43,869 nucleotides of DNA from an uncultured Sutterella sp. (GTDB lineage: Bacteria > Pseudomonadota > Gammaproteobacteria > Burkholderiales > Burkholderiaceae_F). Both the position numbers and the translations under genes were made by a program. The notes below the pieces were generated by a model. That model was given only the letters and a program-made list of their open reading frames with translations. It was not told the origin of the DNA and searched no databases. Position 1 is the first letter of the stretch, and every line of letters starts with the position of its first letter. The stretch covers positions 1-43,869 of the forward strand of contig UQNA01000020.1 in assembly GCA_900542195.1 (NCBI GenBank), in the 5' to 3' direction. Below are positions 34,253 to 43,049 of this stretch, in pieces.

Positions 34253-34270
34253 ACGGGCCGTTAGGCCCGT
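34253..34270. terminator. Terminator hairpin between convergent genes
   Basis: Perfect 7-bp stem ACGGGCC / GGCCCGT with loop GTTA, followed on the plus strand by TAGCTTTTA. It lies between the DUF2156 and Nim-like genes. Confidence 0.7.
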
Positions 34271-34276
34271 TAGCTT

Positions 34277-34768
34277 TTATTTGAAGTAGAGGTGTTTATT
34301 TCTACCTTTTCCGGTAATTTCAGAAATCTCAATTTCCCACAAATCTATGAATTTGTGGGCGGCGTCGTAAACTTCTTCAATGCTCTTTTTCTCTGCCATC
34401 GGAAATTGAGTTTCGGAAAGCTTCACTGTCAAAGATTTCTTTTTATCTTCATCCGTTACTAGCGAGGCCTTTCCTTTCACCATAGCCGACACATAATTAA
34501 CGGATAATTGCGGAAGATATTCCAAATCATTTTCGTTGTAACCAACGAATGTAAGTATGACGTTGTCATTGTTAATAAGAGAAGATTTTTTGACACCGTC
34601 CTCTGAACTGGAACTATGAAAGTATATTTTCCCGTCTATGTAAGCCGGAGAGATTGGGGTGGCGTAAGGAAGTCCTTCAGGAGAAATCATAGAAAGGACT
34701 GCCATTTTGGTGTTTTTAATGATTACCAATGCTTCTTCTTGGGAGAGTTCTCTGTCTTTTCTTCTCAT
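34277..34768 (-). CDS. Pyridoxamine 5'-phosphate oxidase-like flavoprotein (Nim-type)
   Basis: 163 residues of the PNPOx-like split beta-barrel. The start MRRKDRE at 34768 is the usual beginning of the NimA-like subgroup; a TTG twelve bases upstream is less likely. It probably binds FMN or F420-like cofactor as a dimer. Homologues include nitroimidazole-resistance reductases, but function cannot be assigned from sequence. The preceding gene ends 9 bases upstream, so the two are probably co-transcribed. Confidence 0.85.
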   Translation of the reverse strand: MRRKDRELSQEEALVIIKNTKMAVLSMISPEGLPYATPISPAYIDGKIYFHSSSSEDGVKKSSLINNDNVILTFVGYNENDLEYLPQLSVNYVSAMVKGKASLVTDEDKKKSLTVKLSETQFPMAEKKSIEEVYDAAHKFIDLWEIEISEITGKGRNKHLYFK

Positions 34769-34776
34769 TTTTCTTT

Positions 34777-35361
34777 TCAATCTAATGAGTATTGATCCAA
34801 ATTCTTCACGATATCAACCCAATTCTCTGTGAGAACTGAGTCGACTCTAATATAGCAAACCGCGTTAGACACTCTCGGTTTCTTGCATTGAATTCCTTTA
34901 GAGCATAAGGCATCGTAAAGTGATCCGACATAGGTTGGAATCTGCAGAGAGGACACCTGGTTTTGATGGGTTTGGAATCGGCTTTTCAAATTCACAACAT
35001 AAGAATTGGCAGAATTTTTGATAAAAGCAGGCAGAAGCTCCATTTCTGACACAACCGGTTCAAAGCCAAGATGCTTAATACTTTCGTGCCAGCCGACTTG
35101 GTCGCCCTGCCAACTATCTATGCAGTCAAAACCTTGGATGAGATAGGAAAAGATTTTTTCTGTAATTTCGTCAAAACAATCTTCTTTGGCTAAATCCCAG
35201 CAATGGCTCCAGGCTATTTCATCTGAGAAATCAACTTTGTGGTGGATTCTCAAAAGCAAAAATGTTTTGTCTTTTGAGTAAAGTGAGAAGTAATCTTGAA
35301 CCATGGCTTTCTTAATCTGAAAATTTTTTCTCAATTCTAAACAGAGAGCTAAAAAACTCAT
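34777..35361 (-). CDS. Unknown soluble protein, 194 residues
   Basis: No recognised family. It is cysteine- and tryptophan-containing, with mixed alpha/beta character and no signal peptide or membrane helix. The ribosome binding site is weak (AAAGAAA). It precedes the Nim-like gene closely. The layout resembles a small acetyltransferase-like fold, but I see no clear acetyl-CoA motif. Confidence 0.7.
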   Translation of the reverse strand: MSFLALCLELRKNFQIKKAMVQDYFSLYSKDKTFLLLRIHHKVDFSDEIAWSHCWDLAKEDCFDEITEKIFSYLIQGFDCIDSWQGDQVGWHESIKHLGFEPVVSEMELLPAFIKNSANSYVVNLKSRFQTHQNQVSSLQIPTYVGSLYDALCSKGIQCKKPRVSNAVCYIRVDSVLTENWVDIVKNLDQYSLD

Positions 35362-35556
35362 AGTTTCTTTTTTCTATATCTCATCACCTTTGATGACTTT
35401 TTATCAAGTGTTTATGCGAGAGGTTTTTAATTATTAGTGCTTGAGACTGCAAAAGACTTCGTAAGACTGTTAGAAATTATCAGGTTATCAAGAAAAAGAT
35501 AAATTACCAGATAATCCCTAGCGGGAATCAGGGTCACCTCAACTTCTTTAACGTTT

Positions 35557-35861
35557 TTAACTTCTCTCATATTTGACAAAGTTTCCTCCCGGAGAAACCT
35601 TGGGTACTTTGAACTCCTCTTCATTGAAAAGTAACTTTTTATCTGAAATAATTTCAACAAGCTCAGATAAATTCTTGTCTCTGGCAACCGCGGAGACTTG
35701 AACTTGACCGGCGTTGTCCAGCTGTCCTGAAGACCTCGTTTCTGAGCTTGGGGGACGCTCTTGCCAAGGGCGTCCATATTGGCACCTGTCGAATTAACTG
35801 CGCTCAACGGGCCGGAGAGCTCAGCCTCCACTCTTTTAATTTTCTCGAAAAGTTCTTTCGC
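35557..35861 (-). pseudogene. Frameshifted remnant gene
   Basis: From 35861 the frame encodes a plausible helical sequence (KELFEKIKRVEAELSG, then PLSAVNSTGANMDALGKSV). After a C5 run (35750-35754) the same frame degenerates, while the neighbouring frame continues naturally through GQLDNAGQVQVSAVARD, then NLSELVEIISDKKLLFNEEE, to a TAA at 35557. A one-base change in the homopolymer best explains this. There is no start codon with a ribosome binding site, so the 5' end may also be lost. I do not recognise the protein. Confidence 0.5.
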
Positions 35862-35881
35862 TTAATCGTCACCTCTTTTAC

Positions 35882-36133
35882 TTGATAGAACAATGTTTAG
35901 TTGAAATAATTTATAAGTACTCAGATAAGTTCTTGTTGGGGGCTCCCGTATCTTTGGCTGTACGGGCATTCAATGAAGTGACTAACTCCGAACTTCTTTA
36001 TCCGAGCCAGCCTGAAGGATTAAGTTCTGAGCTCGCAGAAACACTTTTGTCACGAGCGACCGATGAGGCATCTGTTGGATTAACTCCGACTGACGTGCCT
36101 GAGAAAGTAGCTTCTATGTTTTTTATTTCTTAA
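35882..36133 (+). CDS. Possible 83-residue protein or fragment
   Basis: A TTG-started frame of natural composition (helical, Leu/Ala/Glu-rich) without a visible ribosome binding site, lying divergent to the frameshifted remnant. It could be the end of an eroded gene. No family recognised. Confidence 0.35.
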   Translation: MIEQCLVEIIYKYSDKFLLGAPVSLAVRAFNEVTNSELLYPSQPEGLSSELAETLLSRATDEASVGLTPTDVPEKVASMFFIS

Positions 36134-36237
36134 AGCTTTAGCAAAAAAGTTTTCTTCGCTTCGTATTGACGATAGGAGGTTCTCTTACAAACTCCAACAG
36201 CCTCAGGCGACCTTTTATGACACCAAGATTTCTCTTA

Positions 36238-36266
36238 TTGTCGTGGTAATCACCAGGGGATAGTAT
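36238..36266 (+). promoter_or_regulatory. Candidate promoter of the lipoprotein gene
   Basis: TTGTCG (36238-36243), 17 bases, TAGTAT (36261-36266). Transcription would start near 36273, about 25 bases before the ATG at 36298. Confidence 0.5.
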
Positions 36267-36297
36267 GCACATATTACAAATTGCAATAGGTGTAAAA

Positions 36298-36582
36298 ATG
36301 AAAAAAATTCTTATTCTCTGTGCTGTTTTAGCTTTGGGCGGATGTGCTTCTAGCGGAGTTATCCCTGTAGGAGAAAACAAATATATGATTTCCGACTCCA
36401 ACGCGATGTACTGGGAAGGCGGCCACGTAATGGTAGATATCATTAAAGAAGGCACTGCATATTGTGCTAAGCAGGGTAAAAAATTCGAGCTCTTAGACCA
36501 GAAAACTGAAGATGCTCAAGCCGGTAGTTTGTGGGCAGCGAAAAGAACTGCATCTGCGCAAATTTATTTCACTTGCAAATAA
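36298..36582 (+). CDS. Small lipoprotein
   Basis: 94 residues from the ATG at 36298 (AGGTG upstream). A lipoprotein signal MKKILILCAVLALGGC ends in a good lipobox (LGGC), so the mature protein would be lipidated at the cysteine. The mature part of about 79 residues contains two cysteines (AYCAKQG and the C-terminal FTCK) that could form a disulfide in the periplasm. It resembles short hypothetical lipoproteins common in Burkholderiales. It heads a run of four plus-strand genes. Confidence 0.82.
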   Translation: MKKILILCAVLALGGCASSGVIPVGENKYMISDSNAMYWEGGHVMVDIIKEGTAYCAKQGKKFELLDQKTEDAQAGSLWAAKRTASAQIYFTCK

Positions 36583-36613
36583 GTTTGGTAGCCTTTAGGG
36601 AGGAAATGAGGCC

Positions 36614-37018
36614 ATGAATGTAGACCCAATAACTTACGAAGACCTAAAACATTTGCCAGAAGAGGCAATCCGTTTCCGTGAGGAGCGCTATTACAAGGTT
36701 GCGATTAAAACACGAGAAAATTGGGGTGAATCCTCCAAGCGGTCCATAAGAGCCAACCCTCTACCAAACCAGGGGTTTCCTCCCTTCTTAAATGTTGCAT
36801 GTGGAACAAGCCTTAGGAAAAAATACCCAGTCGGAAGCGTGTTTATCATCTGGGCGAAACTTGCCTATGACAAACGTTACGACTCGTACTATCTCTATTC
36901 CTATCAAGATTGGAAGACGCAGTTAGTCGATGAAGAAGTAGCAAAAGAGCTGATAGAGCAAAAGAAAATTGGAATAAAAAATTACGTTCCAAAGTCGGAT
37001 GATATCCCTCGGGCGTAA
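36614..37018 (+). CDS. Unknown 134-residue protein
   Basis: A basic, tyrosine- and lysine-rich soluble protein without signal peptide. GGAGG lies about ten bases before the ATG. The sequence is mixed alpha/beta; IRANPLPNQGFPPFLNV and the SYYLYSYQDWK segment are its most distinctive parts. No family recognised. It probably belongs to the same transcription unit as the lipoprotein gene. Confidence 0.65.
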   Translation: MNVDPITYEDLKHLPEEAIRFREERYYKVAIKTRENWGESSKRSIRANPLPNQGFPPFLNVACGTSLRKKYPVGSVFIIWAKLAYDKRYDSYYLYSYQDWKTQLVDEEVAKELIEQKKIGIKNYVPKSDDIPRA

Positions 37019-37047
37019 ACCCTCTCTAATCTAAATAGCTTCTAAAA

Positions 37048-37671
37048 ATGATAGACGGTATTCAGGAAGTAGATGAACACATCAAACGCAATACCACGTT
37101 GTTTGAAATGGGTTCGTCCTTTAGTACTATTTCTCATCCAACCGAAAGAGGAGAAGGGCACTTCTATAACAACGAAAAGTTTATGCAAACAACCTCTCCT
37201 CTTGGTCCAGTTGACTTCTCAGAAAAACTTAAAGCAATGACTCCAAGACCTAGCCCTCGTGAAGATATTTCTGTTACCCGCGATTCAGATGACTATATGG
37301 AGCACGAAGGATTAGGGACTATTAATAAACCTTCGCCCGGCACTTCTTCCTCTTCAAGCACAATTAATGAACTTCTAAAACCAATTCCATCATCTGAGGT
37401 TTCCGCAAAAGAGCTCCTTGACTTTCTATCTGATAAACCAGAAATTTTGGAAAAAGAAAACTTTTCTCTTTTATTAGTTAGAAAACTGTATCAAACTTAC
37501 CAACATGAAATAAAGAATAAAAAAGCAATTGAAAACTTGGAGAAAAATCTATCTCACCAGCTAGAGATAACAGAAAAAAATCTCGAGTTAAAAATTCCAA
37601 TGGAAGATGTTTCTCTTCTAAGAAAAGAGATTGCCCTATTAAAAGAGAAGCTTTTGGGGAAAGTCAGATGA
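37048..37671 (+). CDS. Coiled-coil protein, apparent N-terminal half of a split gene
   Basis: 207 residues. The first 115 are polar, Ser/Pro-rich and probably disordered; about 120-207 form a helix and coiled coil (HEIKNKKAIENLEKNLSHQ onwards). The frame ends in TGA at 37669. In the +1 frame the reading continues without interruption from 37643 through SDEYSIDTSVEEELITLRAY into the next gene. That gene has no convincing start of its own, so both are probably one protein disrupted, or joined, by a +1 shift at TTTTGGGGAAA (37652-37662). Ribosome binding site at 37048 is weak. Confidence 0.6.
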   Translation: MIDGIQEVDEHIKRNTTLFEMGSSFSTISHPTERGEGHFYNNEKFMQTTSPLGPVDFSEKLKAMTPRPSPREDISVTRDSDDYMEHEGLGTINKPSPGTSSSSSTINELLKPIPSSEVSAKELLDFLSDKPEILEKENFSLLLVRKLYQTYQHEIKNKKAIENLEKNLSHQLEITEKNLELKIPMEDVSLLRKEIALLKEKLLGKVR

Positions 37672-37741
37672 ATATTCTATAGATACTAGCGTAGAGGAAG
37701 AACTTATAACTCTTCGCGCTTATATAGGACCTTTACTGCCA

Positions 37742-38338
37742 TTGCCTGAGAAATTAGAGCTGCTTGAAAGAAGGTCAGAAGAACTAGCCAATGAAGAAAC
37801 AAAGGAACTGGGTTATAAGATAGATGACCTTATAGTCAAAACTGACGAGCTTCAAAACGAACACACTAATTTAAAGGACCATCTTTTAGATGAGATAAAT
37901 CAGACTGACAATTGGGTCTCTCGTCTAAGCAGCGAATTAGAGGGGAAGATATCTGTACTTGAAGGACGGCTTTCGGAAAAAGCTGAGCCACCTTCTGAAG
38001 TGGGCAAGGACGAACTATATTCAATAGCAGCCGCCCTTAGAGAAGAAGTTAAAAACAAAGTCGAGAGCCTTAAAATTCAAACAGACACAAAACTTACCGG
38101 CTTTGACAGAAGACTCTCGCAATCCGCGTTTTCTAATAAAACCGACTATGACAGCTTACGAGTACGAATCGCTTCTCTTGAAGCTACTCTGTCTTCTATA
38201 ACAAAAGAGAATCGATGGCTAAAAGGCCAACTCACAGAATTAGCCCACCCTAAAAATGAGAGCTACTCTCCTCCCCACTATTTCGGAGCTATTGCCCTTT
38301 TTATCTTCATAGTTATCGTAGTAATAGCTGCTAATTAA
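37742..38338 (+). CDS. Coiled-coil protein with C-terminal membrane anchor
   Basis: At least 198 residues. It begins with a TTG lacking a ribosome binding site, while the frame is open back to 37643, so this is likely the second half of the preceding gene. Long heptad-like helices run from about residue 1 to 165, and a single membrane helix (FGAIALFIFIVIVVIAA) ends the protein, giving a tail-anchored topology. Family unknown; the arrangement resembles phage- or plasmid-encoded structural coiled-coil proteins. Confidence 0.6.
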   Translation: MPEKLELLERRSEELANEETKELGYKIDDLIVKTDELQNEHTNLKDHLLDEINQTDNWVSRLSSELEGKISVLEGRLSEKAEPPSEVGKDELYSIAAALREEVKNKVESLKIQTDTKLTGFDRRLSQSAFSNKTDYDSLRVRIASLEATLSSITKENRWLKGQLTELAHPKNESYSPPHYFGAIALFIFIVIVVIAAN

Positions 38339-38347
38339 CCCCTTCGC

Positions 38348-38370
38348 CCGCTGTAAAAAGCGGACTTTTT
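38348..38370 (+). terminator. Weak terminator after the coiled-coil gene
   Basis: CCGCT, 6-base loop, AGCGG, followed by ACTTTTT. Only a 5-bp stem, so efficiency is doubtful. Confidence 0.4.
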
Positions 38371-38586
38371 GGTTAGAAGCTGAGCTGTCGAGGACTACTA
38401 CTCGCCCCACTCCGTAGCTCCTTTGGTAACTCACCAGTGCCCGTTTTCTTTCCTCATGCACCATAACCTATTCAAAGCGCATGTCATTAGGTCTACATTC
38501 TCAAAGAGCTTCTTAAAGACCCGGTGGACATTGGTTTCTGGTAAGTAATTGCCTCCGCACCCATAAACATCACCGTTTTTTGTTTT

Positions 38587-40620
38587 TTAAGAGTGAAAAA
38601 ACTCAGACTTAATGTGGTTAGATGCCGGAAGATGAGTGATCGCCATGCTAGAAAAGGCTACCTTGGGAATGCTCTGCGGGAAAAAGTGGAATGCCAGTCG
38701 GGAAATAGTGGATTTTGCAGCCTTGCCGTAGGTCATGTTGGCAATCAGGTGGGCATCACTGTTTACACGGTTAAGGAATGCCTCCATGATGTCTTCGTTG
38801 GCACCAGCTACCTTGAGTCTGCTTCTCATGAAGTTGTCCAGCTTCTTGTTGGCCGCATCCATTACATATTCATCGATAACGCTTCTAAGACCGTCGGAGA
38901 CTTTGCCGTAGAAATTATCGTCGATAGAGGCCTTCAGAGCAGATGCGAGTTCGTTGACTTCCCTCATGCTGGTCAAGGATTTCATATGTTCCTTGTTTCC
39001 GATGTCATAGAGCTGAGCGGTATCTTTGCCATGCTGAGCATTGAGCTCGTTCATTCTCCTCTGAGCTTTGCCGACGGAATCGAAGCGGGCCACGTGATAA
39101 TGATTCGCATCTTTTTTCATTATCTTAACCTGACGCTCTGCTTTATCCAGCATAGCCTCATCTGGGAAATCGAGTTTCGGTGAACCTTCGGGCAAAGAGT
39201 CTTGGTAGTCAGCCCAGTCCTTTTGTACCTTCTTCAAGTTGTCCCGTTTGGCCTCCATGTCTTTAAGAGCGGAAGACTTCCAAACGACGCTATATCGTCC
39301 GGTTCTTTCCAAGGGGACATGCGGCAGGTAGCTCTTCGGTTCTGTGAATTTCGACTTGTACTTGTCGCCCATCAAAGCTTTGCCAAGAGTATCCATGAGC
39401 CCTTGTTTCTGGAGTCTGATGTCGTGGTTCCACTTATGGACTCCCATCACAACGTTCTGAGCTTCTTCGCTGAGAGCTTCGAATCTTTGAACCATCTCCT
39501 CGCTGGTAGCGAAGGCCTCGGGTCCGATAAGATTTCCTTTTGAGTCTTTCCAGTTGCCAGGGACATAGCCCCAAGCGTCTTTGATAACACTGTCAAAGAG
39601 GAACTTATTGACGGCTTCCTGGGTGGCCTTGTCAAGCTTGTAGAATGCGTCTCCGATTTTCAGACCGTTGTCTCTGATTTCGTTGACCTTTTTAGCGCAG
39701 TCGTTTACGGCCTGATACCAGCTCTTGGCAGAGGGGATATACGGTTCAACATCTTTTACCAGACTGTCGGTAAATTTAAGGAGCGACATCTTGGCAGACT
39801 TGCCAATCTCTCCTAGGTATGTCACGAAAGTTGCCAAGTGCTGCGCTGCCGGCTTGGTCGGGTTATTCGGCGACATAGCCTCAACTCTTTCGTTGACTAC
39901 GGTAGGAATGCCCTTTTCCAAAATTGTTCCGGCTTTAGCCTATTCAGCCCCCGGCTGCTGTTTCAGACCTTCTTGGGCCGCTTGCTGTTCAGCCTCTTTC
40001 TTCAGCTGCTTTTCGAGCTTCTTAAGCTCTTTTTCAGTGGCAGTCTGAGCTTTCTTTGTTCTCCTGGAAGCATGGCCTCCCAAGGAGCTTAAATCCATCG
40101 GGACAGTTGGGTCGGGGACTACTTCTGCGTTTTGGAGGTCTTCGGTACGTACGTTTTTCTCAGATACTCCACGAACTCCTTGTTGAACTCTCGAAACTCT
40201 TGAAGACTTTTCTCCGCTTCTTTCGGGTCTAGTTCCACGTCCAGGTTCATTTCGCTCAATAGACGAAACTGCGTAGAATTTTGGCTGGTTGTTTTTACCT
40301 TGTTTAAATTCTGAGAATGATTGTTCATAAGCTTCTTTTCCCCTTTCACGGTTTCTTTCTGATTCTTCGAATTAGTCTAATAGCTCCCGCTCCCCTGGTA
40401 CATCGTTTTCAGCGCCCTTGATTACTGCAGCTTTCTTTCTCGGTTCTAATTCAAAGAACCTAGAAAACTCTGCATGAAAGTCAGTGGCAACCAATATATG
40501 CACTCGGTCAGTTACTGCATGCATATGCGCATCATTAGATGGGCCAAAGGCTTCAGAAATGTGAGCAGTGACATGAGTGGTATCGAGGTCTTTCTTATTG
40601 AACTTAGTAGACCAAAGCAA
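38587..40620 (-). pseudogene. Decayed phage-type PLxRFG-like gene with in-frame stops
   Basis: One reading frame runs from about 40620 to 38587 with protein-like composition, broken by TAA at 40372-40374 and TAG at 39940-39942; it ends with TAA at 38587 but stays open a further 50 codons to a TGA at 38431. Another TAA lies upstream at 40636. The largest open piece is 444 residues (39921-38587). It contains YLPHVPLERTGRYSVVW, similar to the PLxRFG signature of very large phage proteins, and helical repeats. The two internal stops are each one C-to-T change from a Gln codon. The intact ancestor was probably a giant phage internal or polyvalent protein, here only a fragment. Confidence 0.65.
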
Positions 40621-40676
40621 GGAGTCCTGGAAGCATTAGATGAACATCAGGTCTTTAGCGACAAACCTTTAGGATG

Positions 40677-40714
40677 AGCCTACTCAACTGCTGGAGTACA
40701 AGTACGAGTAGGCT
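40677..40714. repeat. 9-bp inverted repeat beside the tRNA
   Basis: AGCCTACTC (40677-40685), 20-base loop, GAGTAGGCT (40706-40714). It lies about 155 bases from the tRNA-Ala 3' end, on the side of the decayed element. No T run follows in either direction, so it is not an obvious terminator. Confidence 0.45.
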
Positions 40715-40868
40715 TAAAAGTAAGCTTAACCCTGTTACTCTGTGCGTCGTAAACAAGATCACTGGGAGTAATACTCTTTACGAGTTTGCAATTTATTTGC
40801 TATCTCGTTGAAAATGAAGAAATTAACTATTCTAGGCAGTTCTTATCGGTATTGCATATAAATGGTCT

Positions 40869-40944
40869 TGGTGGAGCAAAAGGGGATCGAACCCTCGACC
40901 TCAGCATTGCGAACGCTGCGCTCTCCCAACTGAGCTATTGCCCC
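40869..40944 (-). tRNA. tRNA-Ala(CGC)
   Basis: A complete 76-base cloverleaf on the minus strand: acceptor GGGGCAA / TTGCTCC with the G3-U70 pair that identifies alanine tRNAs, D arm GCTC-AGTTGGGA-GAGC, anticodon arm CAGCG-TTCGCAA-TGCTG with anticodon CGC (reads GCG), T arm GAGGG-TTCGATC-CCCTT, discriminator A and an encoded CCA at 40869-40871. The 3' end faces the decayed phage-like region, a usual layout for integrated elements. Confidence 0.95.
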
Positions 40945-40999
40945 ACAAGTTTTCTAAATGTAAACGATTTTTTTTAATTTTTCAAATTTTCTTCAAAAT

Positions 41000-42553
41000 T
41001 TAATTTAGCTGAGGATTATTTTTTGCTAAATAGTCGTTCAATGCATCCGTTGGATCTAGCTCTTGAGCATCTTCAACTTGTTTTGCCGACATCCTCTCTT
41101 GTAATGCATCAAATGCTCTTTTCAATTGCTCGTTCTCAGGATGGTCGATTACGCACTGATTCAACAATGAGTAAGAAGTTACGAAATCAGCTTTGCTCCA
41201 ATTTTTGGTTCCTAATTTTTCAGCAAAACCGCAAAGATTTCCTCTGTCTCCTTTCTTCAGTGCTGCTAAACACAATGCTCCGCCTAAATTAAAGTTTCTG
41301 CGAACGCCGTCCCCCTTCCAAAACTTTTCTCCCTGCTCATTTAATTCTTCAACTGTCGCTTCAGGAATATACCGGTCTAACCACTCTTGCCCCTTAGCCA
41401 GATTTCTAACAGCCTTAGGTCCCGTTGTCCTCATTACAACAAGACTAAAAACGTCATTTTTGTCTCCGGACGGATAAGCCATCTCCAACCACTTAACAGC
41501 CTTCCCTAAATTCTTTTCGACTCCCGGTGCACCATCTCGATAAAGTCTTCCGGTCTGAAGCTGAGCGGCTCTCAAGCCTTTTTCTGCAGCCTTCTCAAAC
41601 CAGAGGGATGCTTCAGCAATGTTTTTTTCTCTCCAGTAGCAATCTCCCAAGAGATAAATAGAGTTAACTTCTCCTTTATCCGCTCCAAGCTTTGCCCATT
41701 CCATGGCTTTCTTCAAATCTTTAGGCAAGCCGAACCCATTAGCGTAAGAATAACCAATGGAATAAATTTCCTGGGGAGATGCTTCGTTCTTCACTTCTTC
41801 AGTAAAACGTTTAGCTTTTTCTAAAGATGCTGGATTGGAAACGTCTCTTTCAAGAATTGAAGAAAAAAGAACCTTTGAGCGTGTATGGCCGTTTTCAGCA
41901 GCTTTCTCCAGCCAATAATCGGCTTGTTCAATATCTTTATTGACGCCTATGCCGGTTCTGAAATAGCTGCTTAAAGCCGATTGAGCCGGAGCAAAGTCTT
42001 GATTGGCTGCTTCCATCACCAACTCAAAAGCATGGTTAAGATCTTTTTGAACACCTTGACCTTGACGATACATAGTAGACAATCGCAGCTTTGCCTTAGG
42101 ACTGCCTAAATCTCCTGCCGCATTGTATAACTCAGCGGCTTTTTGCAGATTTACCTGGACGCCGTCACCATATAAATACACTTCAGCTTGTCTAATTAGG
42201 TCATTGATTTTCTTTTGATCTTCTTCGGAGATTTGGACTAGTGTGCTCTTTACACTTTCGTCATGAGGACGGTCTGCTTCAGATAGCTCGTGTGCTTGCT
42301 CTTCTTGAGGCGCGGCTATCTCTACTGTAGAGGCGCCCCCTTCAGTCGAAGACCGAAGTTCAACAGCAGTCTTTTCTTCCGGAGAGCCCTTGGAAAATGA
42401 AGGAGCATCCTTTGCTGTTGCCACAACGTTCTCTTTAATTTCATGTTCCGGAGCTGATGCCGGAGTCGATTCGGCTTGTTGTGCAGCCGCAGAAAGACTT
42501 AGTGCTGTTAGAACAAACGGTAAAGCAGTACGGGTTAATCGACCGAGAGTCAT
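41000..42553 (-). CDS. Exported Sel1-repeat protein
   Basis: 517 residues. A signal peptide (LTRTALPFVLTALSLSAAAQ) is followed by a Pro/Glu/Ser-rich linker to about residue 105 and then about eight Sel1-like (TPR-related) repeats with the usual A-x2-[LY]-x3-A and G-x-G patterns (for example AAELYNAAGDLGSPKAKLRL and MYRQGQGVQKD). A Gly-rich variable region ends it. Such proteins scaffold periplasmic protein complexes. A strong AAGGAGG site lies before the ATG. It is separated from the tRNA-Ala by about 55 bases on the same strand and may share its upstream region. Confidence 0.88.
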   Translation of the reverse strand: MTLGRLTRTALPFVLTALSLSAAAQQAESTPASAPEHEIKENVVATAKDAPSFSKGSPEEKTAVELRSSTEGGASTVEIAAPQEEQAHELSEADRPHDESVKSTLVQISEEDQKKINDLIRQAEVYLYGDGVQVNLQKAAELYNAAGDLGSPKAKLRLSTMYRQGQGVQKDLNHAFELVMEAANQDFAPAQSALSSYFRTGIGVNKDIEQADYWLEKAAENGHTRSKVLFSSILERDVSNPASLEKAKRFTEEVKNEASPQEIYSIGYSYANGFGLPKDLKKAMEWAKLGADKGEVNSIYLLGDCYWREKNIAEASLWFEKAAEKGLRAAQLQTGRLYRDGAPGVEKNLGKAVKWLEMAYPSGDKNDVFSLVVMRTTGPKAVRNLAKGQEWLDRYIPEATVEELNEQGEKFWKGDGVRRNFNLGGALCLAALKKGDRGNLCGFAEKLGTKNWSKADFVTSYSLLNQCVIDHPENEQLKRAFDALQERMSAKQVEDAQELDPTDALNDYLAKNNPQLN

Positions 42554-43049
42554 CCAAATTCCTCCTTTTCCGACATATTAATGAAAGTGAGAGGCTAAAC
42601 CGCAAAAAAACATACTTCTTTTCCTAAGCATTTTCACAAAAAAAATATATAACTTGAAAGCGGTATATATTTGTCTCATTTTTACAACTATCAAATTATT
42701 TGTCTCTACAATTTCCCCCGGGTTAGTTTTAGATTATCCAAAAGTTTTCCCCTTAAAAAAATTATATTTATTCCCCCGCTGAAACAATGGCTCTCACCCC
42801 ACGATTATTAGGTGGGGAAATTTTAGGTGGGTATTTATTTTTCCCGGGAGGTTATTTTCCAAAATATTTTCCATATAACTTAAAAGAAAATATTTTAATT
42901 AATAGATATATGTAACCAATAAAAAGGTCAAGAAATCTCTCAAATTACCTATGCCTATTGGGTTTTCTTAATTGCGAAAACAGGGTATCTGGAATACCAT
43001 TAAATTGTGATCACAAAAACTTATTACAATCAAACGTGAAGACGATTAT
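42554..43049. other. Intergenic region with several inverted repeats
   Basis: AT-rich and non-coding. It holds AAATATATA / TATATATTT (42643-42651, 42664-42672, 12-base loop), CCCCAC / GTGGGG (42797-42802, 42812-42817), and several CCCCCG/CCCGGG words between 42716 and 42850. It separates the divergent Sel1 and GntR genes and may carry operators for the GntR protein. No clear promoter hexamer pair could be chosen. Confidence 0.45.

Noticed and set aside
38593..39183. 196-residue plus-strand frame opposite the phage-like gene
   Set aside because: Antisense to a frame with clear protein character and a PLxRFG-like motif; no ribosome site.
40119..40349. 76-residue minus-strand frame starting MKGEKKLMNN
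   Set aside because: It is in a different frame from the longer phage-like frame that passes through it and continues on both sides; composition favours the other frame.
40474..40677. 67-residue plus-strand frame opposite the phage-like pseudogene
   Set aside because: No ribosome site, and it overlaps the better supported minus-strand frame; it could only be a chance frame.
35362..40868. Duplicate of the tRNA-Ala 3' end marking the far attachment site
   Set aside because: I looked for copies of the T-arm and CCA end in this range and found none of useful length; the second edge may be lost or outside this range.
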